Shown in pieces: positions 27,046 to 34,764 of a stretch of 64,000 nt of DNA (the stretch's first letter is position 1; each line of letters starts with the position of its first letter). A model generated the notes under the pieces. It was not told the DNA's origin. It worked only from the letters and a program-made list of their open reading frames with translations, and made no database searches. The position numbers were made by a program, and so were the translations under genes. Source of the stretch: Nocardia rhamnosiphila NBRC 108938 (GTDB taxonomy: Bacteria > Actinomycetota > Actinomycetes > Mycobacteriales > Mycobacteriaceae); assembly GCF_000720425.1 (NCBI RefSeq), contig NZ_JOAJ01000014.1:1-64000 (forward strand), in the 5' to 3' direction.

Positions 27046-29364
27046 TTACGGATCCCAGGGATCGAGGCCCGATTCCGGGTCCATGTGGTCCAGGTTCGCG
27101 AGCCGGTGCGACCACTGCATGACTCTCCGGCGGTTCATTTCCGTCGGGTTGGCCTCGTAGGCGTGCGTGGCCTGCTGGAAAGCTGTCGTCACCTCGGTGG
27201 CAATAGTCCAGCGGGTGCCTCGGCCGACCGCGTTCCATTCGTCCGGGGTGATGGCCGCGCGCAGCGCGACGTCGGAATCCCAGTGCTGCCGGACCCGGTT
27301 CACGAACCCATGGTTGACCACCGCACCGGGCGGGGGTGCGCTGGTGTGCCGGGCGAAGTTGTCCGCCGCGACGACCGCCTGCGAAGCGAATGCGTTGCGC
27401 AACTCGATCGGATCGGTCGGCCGCATGTGATTCTCGATCGCCCGGGAGGCAGCGAGGGCTTTCTGTAGCGGACCCCAGCCGAAGGGGTTCGACGACATAC
27501 TGGACTTCTGGGCCGCTGCCGCGCGAAGCGCATGGGACACCATGACATCCGGTCCGCCGGAGGCTATCAGCGCCGAAGCCATATTACCGTCCGGGACCCG
27601 GTTGTCACCGAGGCCGTCCAGTGCGTTGGCGATACCGGGGGCGGTCCCCATACCGCCGACCTTGTCCGCTCGGGTTTTCGCCTTGAGCAGCCAGTTCGCC
27701 CGGGCATAGTCGCCCCATTGGTAGGTATCCATCCGGGATTCCGCAGTGATCATATTCGCCAGGTCGGAGCGCTTCCTACCCCGCGCCAACGGGCTGAAGG
27801 GGCTCGGTGTGGCGGCCATCAGCCACGCGGTGACGGGCGAACTGTTGACAGTGTTCAAGGCGGCCATTGCGGCGAGGCCGCTCAGCGATCCGCCACCGCC
27901 CCCGCCACCACCGCCCCCGCCGCCCATACCCATCCCGAGCGCGGTACCACCGCCGCCCCCCGAGCCGGACTGACTGCCCTGGATAGCCAGGGAGAACCGG
28001 TTCGCGACCCAGTCGTTGCCGCGGGACAGGCTCCGGTTGAGCCGCCGGATCTGCGAGATGGCCACGATCTCCACGACACAGGCGATGACGATGACCGACA
28101 TCACCTGCCCCCGCGCCTGGTCGAAGAGGTTGCTCATGAACAGGATGTAGACACCGAGAAAGATCGTGAACACGGTCATACGGGCGGCGGCGATCAGTCC
28201 GTCGACGATATTGCGCACCAGGAAGGTCTGCGTCGGACCGTAGATGAAACCGCCTGCCGCGAAACCGAATATGGACATGAAGCCGTGGTAGATCGTGTTC
28301 ATGGCTGCCTTCATGACCTTCAGCCCGAGATAGACAGCGAAGGCGAGCAACAGCGTCGCGCACACCAGCAGGATGATTCCGGTACCGACCTGGCCCATCG
28401 ACGGATTATCGGCCCGGGAATACGCGGAGCCGTTACCGCATTGCTTGATTCCCTTGAGAATATTGTCGTCCTTGCCCGAGAGCACGCCCGAGGACCACGC
28501 CGACTCGCAGGCCGCGTAGTTGTCGACAACCTCGCCGAAGTTCCACACCTGTACGGGTTTCCGGGCGAAATTGTCCGCCAGGTCTTCCTGCATGGTTTTC
28601 ACCAGCAGGACCGGATTGGGGCTGCTGTCACCGGTGAGCCCGGCCGCGACCGAGATGCCCACATCCCTGCCCTGGGTGAGCAGGCCGTCGGAGGACAGGA
28701 CATCGGCAAGGGGCTCGGCGAGGAAGACCGGACCGATGATCGCGACACCCAGCATGGTGATCACCTGCATGGTGGCTTTGCTGGGAAAACCACGGACGAT
28801 GAACCAGGCCACGAAGAAAGTGCCGATCGTCGCGGCGGTGACCAGCATCATCGGGGTGGCGATCTGATGGGACAGCGCGGCGGCGACACCGTTCAGCGCG
28901 TTGGCGAACATATCGAGCCAGGTGAAACCGAAAGTGAAACCGACGATCCAGATGGCTGTGGTCACGATGGCCATATAGCCGACGAACTCGAGGCCGAGCA
29001 GCGTCCACAGCACGGTGTAGCCGGGATTGATCAGACTGCCTTTGTTCGAGGCGAAGGTGTAACTCGACAGCGGTACGCCGTTGGAGTCGGTGATGTTCAT
29101 CCAGCCCAGGCCGTCGATCTGCGATACACCACTGCTGACCTGGGCAGTCGCTACCACACCGACTATTCCCGGAAATACGACGAAGAGAAAGAGGATACCC
29201 AGGACCCATAGTGTTCGCCGATGCCACGGATGCTCGGCGAGCCAGTCCCGGGCCTTCCGGACAAGGGTATCGGGGTAGTACCGCACGGGGTCCCAGCCGA
29301 TGTCGTCGGCGCGGCGACATCGGAGTTCGCGAGTATGCCGGAAAGGCCGGGTCGGCGCCGTCAT
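27046..29364 (-). CDS. TcpH/VirB6-like polytopic membrane protein
   Basis: A 772-residue protein with at least eight hydrophobic helices between residues about 50 and 470. Among them are WVLGILFLFVVFPGIVGVVA, YMAIVTTAIWIVGFTFGFTW, IILLVCATLLLAFAVYLGL and FTIFLGVYILFMSNLF. A glycine tract (about residues 478-505) and a soluble C-terminal tail follow. This VirB6-like layout, next to VirB8-, VirB3- and VirB4-like genes, identifies it as the channel subunit, as TcpH is in pCW3-type systems. It is transcribed against the rest of the locus from a shared divergent region. The ATG at 29364 lies inside or beside a hairpin. Confidence 0.7.
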   Translation of the reverse strand: MTAPTRPFRHTRELRCRRADDIGWDPVRYYPDTLVRKARDWLAEHPWHRRTLWVLGILFLFVVFPGIVGVVATAQVSSGVSQIDGLGWMNITDSNGVPLSSYTFASNKGSLINPGYTVLWTLLGLEFVGYMAIVTTAIWIVGFTFGFTWLDMFANALNGVAAALSHQIATPMMLVTAATIGTFFVAWFIVRGFPSKATMQVITMLGVAIIGPVFLAEPLADVLSSDGLLTQGRDVGISVAAGLTGDSSPNPVLLVKTMQEDLADNFARKPVQVWNFGEVVDNYAACESAWSSGVLSGKDDNILKGIKQCGNGSAYSRADNPSMGQVGTGIILLVCATLLLAFAVYLGLKVMKAAMNTIYHGFMSIFGFAAGGFIYGPTQTFLVRNIVDGLIAAARMTVFTIFLGVYILFMSNLFDQARGQVMSVIVIACVVEIVAISQIRRLNRSLSRGNDWVANRFSLAIQGSQSGSGGGGGTALGMGMGGGGGGGGGGGGSLSGLAAMAALNTVNSSPVTAWLMAATPSPFSPLARGRKRSDLANMITAESRMDTYQWGDYARANWLLKAKTRADKVGGMGTAPGIANALDGLGDNRVPDGNMASALIASGGPDVMVSHALRAAAAQKSSMSSNPFGWGPLQKALAASRAIENHMRPTDPIELRNAFASQAVVAADNFARHTSAPPPGAVVNHGFVNRVRQHWDSDVALRAAITPDEWNAVGRGTRWTIATEVTTAFQQATHAYEANPTEMNRRRVMQWSHRLANLDHMDPESGLDPWDP

Positions 29365-29372
29365 ACGGCACT

Positions 29373-29406
29373 CACCACCGGATACCGATGAGATCCACCG
29401 GTGGTG
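29373..29406. promoter_or_regulatory. hairpin over the VirB6-like translation start
   Basis: A nine-base perfect stem (CACCACCGG with CCGGTGGTG) around a 16-base loop. On the minus-strand mRNA its inner arm contains the only Shine-Dalgarno-like sequence (GGTGGTGAG) before the ATG at 29364. It could limit translation of this membrane protein. Confidence 0.4.
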
Positions 29407-29601
29407 GAGAGATGGCCGGCGATACGGCGGAATTGTCGCACGAGTAGTTCCCGGGGGCCGATCGCCGACCGGGAAACACGCAGGTTCATCCGGTTGTTCC
29501 TCCTGCGCCTGAATCCGGGCCTCGTTGGAAAGAGGGCATCCTGGTGCACATCAGTTTACGAGTCGCTGACTCGATGATGACGTGTCGTACCAGGTCACCG
29601 C

Positions 29602-29617
29602 TTCCCCCCGGTGGGAA
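29602..29617. promoter_or_regulatory. shared 16-bp box, copy 2 (TTCCC-N6-GGGAA)
   Basis: TTCCCCCCGGTGGGAA, a perfect dyad in the divergent region between the VirB6-like gene and the long accessory operon. It is 38 bases before a possible leader ORF and 156 bases before the 744-residue protein. Confidence 0.65.
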
Positions 29618-29655
29618 TCCCCGACAATGGGGTCTGTCAGGAAGGAGAGGCGCGC

Positions 29656-29769
29656 ATGGTCGGCTGCCGGTGTCTGCGATTTCGGTTCGGCCGGTCCGCA
29701 GTGCCTGGCCGCAGCGCGGATGTCTACCGCATGACGCCGACACCGAGCGTCCCCGCCCTCGGCAGGTGA
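29656..29769 (+). CDS. possible 37-residue leader peptide
   Basis: A strong Shine-Dalgarno (AGGAAGGAGAGG) stands five bases before this ATG. The frame runs 37 codons (start MVGCRCLRFRFGRS, end VPALGR) and stops four bases before the GTG of the next gene. The product is basic with two Cys. The perfect ribosome site suggests it is translated, perhaps only to deliver ribosomes to the next gene. No family is recognised. Confidence 0.3.
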   Translation: MVGCRCLRFRFGRSAVPGRSADVYRMTPTPSVPALGR

Positions 29770-29773
29770 GGCC

Positions 29774-32008
29774 GTGGCTCTCTGGGACGGAGTAGGTGAC
29801 TTCTTCAGCGAACACGGTGCCGATATCGCGGTAGGCGCCGTGAGCGTGGCCGGGTTCGCAGTCGGCGGGCCCCTCGGGGCAGCGGTGGCCGGAGGTATTG
29901 CCGGCGGGGTCGCCGCTGGTTTCAAAGACGAGAACATCCTGATGGGAGCCGGTCTCGGTGTCGCGGGTGGGCTGGTCGGCGGCCTGGGTGGCGTCGCGTT
30001 GAGGGCCCCGGCCAAAGGAATCGTGGGTGGGTTGCTCCGCCAGGGGCATTCGCTGGATATAGCCCGGGGGATGGGCGCCGGTGCGGAAAAGATCGCGTTC
30101 CAGCGATCGGGGTTGTTCGCCAAACGAATTCCCGAGCTACTCGGGGGCGCGCACCTGTCACCGTGGAAGACCTATGTGGGTTTGTTGAATACGGCATTCA
30201 CTCCGTATTACATGGGCGTGATCGAGAATGCTCCGGACGATATCCGGAATAAATGGTACAAGTACATGGGGTATCCCGACATTCCACTGATAGATATCAG
30301 TGAGGAGGAGCTTTCCGCCATCCCGGACAAGATGCCCCATATCATGATGCCCGATCCGGCTCGCTTGCCGAAGGAATTGGAACTGACCGCGCCGGTCGAG
30401 AAGAACTATCGCACCCTGCCCACCGCCTACGCGGGCTACTGGAACAGCTTCGGGGAGAAACCGGGCAAACTCGACCCGCCGAAGGAACTGGTGGTCGGTG
30501 ACATCTCCGGGGAAGAGAAGGCCGGGATCGCGAACTATCCGCAGAAGGTCGAGAAGATGCGGAGCCGACTGGCGGAATTGCGGTCCAAGGCGGCGAAGGT
30601 CGAGGAGGCGAGCGAACAGACCAGCCGGCTGTGCGCGGCAGGCCGCGGGGATTTCGCCCAGGCGGTGAAGGCGCTCACGGGGTTTGCCGGACTGGACCCG
30701 CGAGATATGAAGCGTATCGGCGTACTGTTCTCCGACTACTCACAAAAAACGAGCGAATACACCGGTCAACCGGTGTTCCGGATCGAGCCGGCCAGTTTGG
30801 GCGCCGGCCCGCCGAGCGAGGACGTATACGCGATGGTGCTCGTCGACGCCGCTTACGGGAGTGCTGCGACAATACTGTCGTGGTACGCGGACGCTTTCGA
30901 GGCGCTCGGGGCGAGAACCGAGTCCGCGAAGCCGACCGACGAGCAGAGCCGGAGCGGACAGAATCCCGGGTCCACAGCGACCACCCCCACGAACAACGGC
31001 AACGATCCCTACTATGACGCCGCGGCCGCCGCCGGCAACCGGATCATGCCGACCACCCAGCCGCGCCCATCCACGGTTCCCGCGCCCACCCCCTGGGATC
31101 TCACCGGTGACACCGGTTCGGGGTCCGGCTCCGACCGTAAGGTCACCGATGATCCTGTGGGCGGTGCCGCCGATGGGCTCGGCACGGCAACCACCACACC
31201 CGATGCCTCGTCGGTGGCCCCCGCACCGGTACCCGCAGTGTCCGCCGCCGGGAACGACATGGGATCAGCACTGAAATCTATGATGCTCCCCCAGATGATG
31301 CAGGCCTTCCTGGGTCGCAACCGTCCAGGGGCCGGGACGGAACCGGAGAAGGACCACCGGGATGGGCGGGAACGGCCCGAGGACTTCGCGCCGCCCGCGC
31401 CCGTGCCCGCGCCGGCGGCCAACGCCGTGCCCGCCGCACAGCAGCCGGGAAGCCCGGCAGCCACCGCACCGAACGGCGAGACCAGGCCTGCTGTGGCTCG
31501 TCCCGACTCCGGGCGGCCGCCGGGGAATCCGGTGCCCGCGACCGCTCCCGACACCAAGGGCACCGTGGTCTACACCGTCCCCGACGGCCGGACCGTAGAG
31601 GTGTCCGCGGTGGTGGCACGTGGGCTGGATGCGGCATTCGGTAACGCCTCGGGCACCGATGCGCGCGCGGCGTACACCGGCACACCCGCGGAGTGGACCG
31701 ACCCGAAACGGATAGGGCGCCGAATCGATCCGAGCGAGTCGGTGACCGGCGATGTCGGCGTGTGGGAGGAGCGGAACGCCATACTCGTCCAGTTCGACGG
31801 CCAGGACGTACTCGAAGCGGTGGTCGACGGGGCGCTGGTAAAGGTCACCGAGCTGTCGCAGATGCGTGACGACGCAGGCGATTTCGGCGGATTCGTCGGT
31901 ATCTTCCACCCGCCCGGTATCGAGAAGGTGGCGGACGAGTCCGCCGCGACCGCCGTTCCCGGTGCGCCTGCCGACCCGACCGGCGCCGGCGCCACGGTAT
32001 CTGTGTAG
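29774..32008 (+). CDS. large ESX-associated protein with glycine-rich hydrophobic N-terminus and paired C-terminal domain
   Basis: A 744-residue protein of no named family. Residues 1-85 are glycine-rich hydrophobic segments (AVGAVSVAGFAVGGPLGAAV, AGGLVGGLGGVAL) that look able to insert in or cross a membrane. A structured region to about 380 includes a short coiled coil (VEKMRSRLAELRSKAAKVEE). Then come a Pro/Ala/Thr-rich disordered stretch with SMMLPQMMQAFLG and a C-terminal domain (about 596-720). That domain recurs in the next protein: SGTDARAAYTGT, DPSESVTGDVGVWEE, ILVQFDG, EAVVDG, DFGGFVGIFHPPG. First major gene of a ten-gene accessory operon. GTG start. Confidence 0.6.
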   Translation: MALWDGVGDFFSEHGADIAVGAVSVAGFAVGGPLGAAVAGGIAGGVAAGFKDENILMGAGLGVAGGLVGGLGGVALRAPAKGIVGGLLRQGHSLDIARGMGAGAEKIAFQRSGLFAKRIPELLGGAHLSPWKTYVGLLNTAFTPYYMGVIENAPDDIRNKWYKYMGYPDIPLIDISEEELSAIPDKMPHIMMPDPARLPKELELTAPVEKNYRTLPTAYAGYWNSFGEKPGKLDPPKELVVGDISGEEKAGIANYPQKVEKMRSRLAELRSKAAKVEEASEQTSRLCAAGRGDFAQAVKALTGFAGLDPRDMKRIGVLFSDYSQKTSEYTGQPVFRIEPASLGAGPPSEDVYAMVLVDAAYGSAATILSWYADAFEALGARTESAKPTDEQSRSGQNPGSTATTPTNNGNDPYYDAAAAAGNRIMPTTQPRPSTVPAPTPWDLTGDTGSGSGSDRKVTDDPVGGAADGLGTATTTPDASSVAPAPVPAVSAAGNDMGSALKSMMLPQMMQAFLGRNRPGAGTEPEKDHRDGRERPEDFAPPAPVPAPAANAVPAAQQPGSPAATAPNGETRPAVARPDSGRPPGNPVPATAPDTKGTVVYTVPDGRTVEVSAVVARGLDAAFGNASGTDARAAYTGTPAEWTDPKRIGRRIDPSESVTGDVGVWEERNAILVQFDGQDVLEAVVDGALVKVTELSQMRDDAGDFGGFVGIFHPPGIEKVADESAATAVPGAPADPTGAGATVSV

Positions 32009-32016
32009 GAGGCGAA

Positions 32017-34731
32017 ATGGGCAGCGACTTCTGGAGTGGTGTCGCAGGGTTTGTGGTCGACGTAGGTGTGAGTTACGGACTCGAACACGCGTTGAAGGGC
32101 GGCAGTGGCGGCATCGGGAAACAGGTTCTCGTCGGTTCGTTCGCCGGTGGTGTGGGCGGGGCATTGGGTGACGCGGTCGCCCACGGAGGCCCCAGTTTGG
32201 GGGATACCCCCGAGGCATTCTTCTACGGTGCGCTCGGCGGTGCGGCCGGCGCGGGCGCGGACCGATTCATTGCGAGCAGGCTGGCGAAAGGGAAAACCGC
32301 GGCCGACGACGCCCTGACGGAGGCGAGCTCGACCAAGGCGACCGCTGACGAGGCGCGCGACAGCCTGCAGAACGCGGAAAACGCGCGTACCGCCGCTCGA
32401 ACGGATCTGGACCAGGCCGAGGTGGCCCTCAGACAGGCGAACGCCGAACTCGGACCTCTGCAAACACAGTACGACGATGCCTTGCGCAGGGCGCAAGCCG
32501 ATCCGAACAATGTCATACTGCGGGATGAGTTGAACAGTGCACGGGATGCGTTGAATGCGGCGAAAGACAAAGTCAAAGCGGCCGAGTCGGTACGTGACAA
32601 GGCGAAAGAAGGTCTCGACGAAGCGGGCGACAAGTTCAACGAACTGAATGCCAAGCGAGGCGACCTCGACAGTGCGAAGAGCTCGGCGGACGACGCCTTC
32701 AAAAAAGCCGAAGCGGCAGCCAAGGCCGCGGGTAAAAGGGTCGACGACTTCGGCAAGTACTACCGGGGCACCTTGGTCGGTCTCGGCTCGTACGCCTCCA
32801 TGATGCTCAATGAGCACGGCCTGCCCTGGTCCTCCGACGGGTCCGGCGGAGATCAGCCGGGCGCAGCGGTGAACCGGGTCCCCTTGATGTGGGACGGCTA
32901 CCAACCCGCCGCCACAGCGGGGTTGATGGGTCAGTCACCGTTCGAGCAGGGCTCGTCTCCACAGAAAGGGCAGGGTTTCCTGCTCCGCCCGGAGGGGCTG
33001 AATCCCAGTATTGTCCTGTGGTACGGCGGCCCTTCCAATTCGTTCGCGTATTCGCTGGTGGATACCTATGAGATGTTCGGCGATCTGAAGAAGAAGGAAG
33101 ACCTGAAGGTCACGCCGATTCCAGCGATGCCGAAAACGGTGCAGAACCCCAGCGGTTTCAGCGCCAAGGGGGGCGCCACCTATAAAGACTTATCGCTCTC
33201 GCTCAACGAGACGGGCAAGAAGCTGACCGACACGCAGCAGAGCGTGCTGAATGTACTGCCGACCGTGGAGGAGATCAGCAAGCGCGGCAAAGAGAACGTC
33301 GGCAAGCTCATCGTCGGCGTGAACAGGTTCATGGTGGAACGCCTGCAGACCGGCTCGGACAAGGAAGTTCTCGTCGTACTGGGCCAGGGATTCACCGAAC
33401 TCGCCAACGAGATCCAGAATGCCGCGCAGGCGAACCAGGCTGCGGCCGGCGGCATCCAGAACCCGACCGCGGCGCAGGACGCGGCCGCGGCCCAGAACCT
33501 GGCCAACTCGGTCGGTAACTATGCCGGCCGGATGAACAGCGCGGGTTACACCCCCGACAGTTCGCAGATCGGGGTGAACAACCCCTGGGACCCGGGCAAC
33601 CTCGGTACCGGCAATGCCACCACTCCGGATACCTCGGCGCTGAAGGACGCCACCGAGAAGTTCCGGGACCAGGCCGAGAACCTGGCGGGTACGGCGAAAA
33701 ATCCCTCGGACATCACCCCCAGCTCCGTCGACCCGGGCGCCCTCAACCCGGCCGCCTACAATCCCGGTGCCTCCCAACTCGGGTCCACCGACCCGATGGG
33801 CGGACTGGGTAGTCTCATGAGCACGTTGATGCCGTTTCAACTCATGGCCCAGCAAAGGGCCATGCGAGATGAGGCGGACCGAAATATGTCCGACCGGATG
33901 GACGATCTCGATTCGTCCCGTTTCGACCAGGCCGCCGTACCCACCTTGCCGCAGGCGCAGCAGCCGGTAGGAACCACGCCGTGGTCGAATCAGGCGGCCG
34001 CGAACAATGCCGCCGCGACCCCGGCCCAGCCCGCCGCGCACCACCCGGCCGGTGCCCCCAGCGGCGCCAACTCCACTCAGCCCGGCACCGCGGTGCCGAA
34101 GCGGGTGCCCGGGGATGACGGTCTGGTGCCGTACGCCTTCCCGAAGGGGACCCAGCGCATTCCGCTCGCCGTGGCGCAGGCATGCGACAAGGCGTTCGCG
34201 AACAAGAGCGGTACCGATGCCCAGGCCGCGTACCAGGGAACCGCGGGGGCGTTTACGGACCCGAAGGATATCGGCCCCGCTGTCGATCCGTTCCAGCTGA
34301 CCACCGGCGATATCGGCACCTGGATCATCCGGCAGCCGAAGAAAGCGTCGCAACAGGCGGAGCCGGTGCCCGCACAGGCCGGCAGCGAAGGGCAGGTCCA
34401 GCCCGTCGCGATGGTCACCGTCGGCGGCGACACCGGAGAGAAGAAGAACGAGCCGGATACCGGTTCGAGCGGAGACCCGGAATACCGGACCGCCATCCTG
34501 GTCGTGTTCGGTGAAGGGGAGAGTGGCACCGTGGAAGCCATAGTGAACGGGGAGCTTCGGCAGTTCGAGGCGGAAATGTCGGATACTGAAGGTGACTTCG
34601 GTGAGTTCGCCGGGTTCAAGCACCCGAAGGGTGTGGAGGCTGCGGGCGACAAGGGCCAGGACAGCGAGACGATAGCGACATCCGGAGACCAGACCACGGC
34701 CGATATACCGGCGCTCACGATGCCGGTCTAG
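32017..34731 (+). CDS. large coiled-coil ESX-associated protein, partner/paralogue of the preceding gene
   Basis: A 904-residue protein. The N-terminus (FWSGVAGFVVDVGVSYGLEH, GGVGGALGDAV, YGALGGAAGAGADRF) is glycine-rich like that of its neighbour. Residues about 95-245 are a long Ala/Lys/Glu coiled coil (DSLQNAENARTAARTDLDQA and similar heptads). After a middle region and a disordered linker with GSLMSTLMPFQLMAQQ, the C-terminal domain (about 700-875) repeats that of the preceding protein. It has an added 45-residue loop. Start has GGAGG six bases upstream; the gap to the preceding gene is eight bases. Function unknown; a secreted or surface structural role is plausible. Confidence 0.6.
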   Translation: MGSDFWSGVAGFVVDVGVSYGLEHALKGGSGGIGKQVLVGSFAGGVGGALGDAVAHGGPSLGDTPEAFFYGALGGAAGAGADRFIASRLAKGKTAADDALTEASSTKATADEARDSLQNAENARTAARTDLDQAEVALRQANAELGPLQTQYDDALRRAQADPNNVILRDELNSARDALNAAKDKVKAAESVRDKAKEGLDEAGDKFNELNAKRGDLDSAKSSADDAFKKAEAAAKAAGKRVDDFGKYYRGTLVGLGSYASMMLNEHGLPWSSDGSGGDQPGAAVNRVPLMWDGYQPAATAGLMGQSPFEQGSSPQKGQGFLLRPEGLNPSIVLWYGGPSNSFAYSLVDTYEMFGDLKKKEDLKVTPIPAMPKTVQNPSGFSAKGGATYKDLSLSLNETGKKLTDTQQSVLNVLPTVEEISKRGKENVGKLIVGVNRFMVERLQTGSDKEVLVVLGQGFTELANEIQNAAQANQAAAGGIQNPTAAQDAAAAQNLANSVGNYAGRMNSAGYTPDSSQIGVNNPWDPGNLGTGNATTPDTSALKDATEKFRDQAENLAGTAKNPSDITPSSVDPGALNPAAYNPGASQLGSTDPMGGLGSLMSTLMPFQLMAQQRAMRDEADRNMSDRMDDLDSSRFDQAAVPTLPQAQQPVGTTPWSNQAAANNAAATPAQPAAHHPAGAPSGANSTQPGTAVPKRVPGDDGLVPYAFPKGTQRIPLAVAQACDKAFANKSGTDAQAAYQGTAGAFTDPKDIGPAVDPFQLTTGDIGTWIIRQPKKASQQAEPVPAQAGSEGQVQPVAMVTVGGDTGEKKNEPDTGSSGDPEYRTAILVVFGEGESGTVEAIVNGELRQFEAEMSDTEGDFGEFAGFKHPKGVEAAGDKGQDSETIATSGDQTTADIPALTMPV

Positions 34732-34764
34732 TGGATGTGCAGCCACGGTGAGAGGAGATGAGAC

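Larger units (their letters stand above)
29365..29655. other. divergent regulatory region between the VirB6-like gene and the accessory operon
   Basis: No gene is supported in these 290 bases. They contain the hairpin at 29373-29406, separated TTCCC and GGGAA half-sites at 29448 and 29471, and the seven-copy box at 29602. They probably hold both divergent promoters. Confidence 0.55.

Noticed and set aside
27532..29211. 559-codon plus-strand frame opposite the VirB6-like gene
   Set aside because: No hydrophobic or domain pattern of its own. The minus-strand frame has clear membrane helices and the expected VirB6 layout.
29448..29475. TTCCC and GGGAA half-sites as an eighth box
   Set aside because: The spacing is 18 bases rather than 6. 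It may be chance in a regulatory region.
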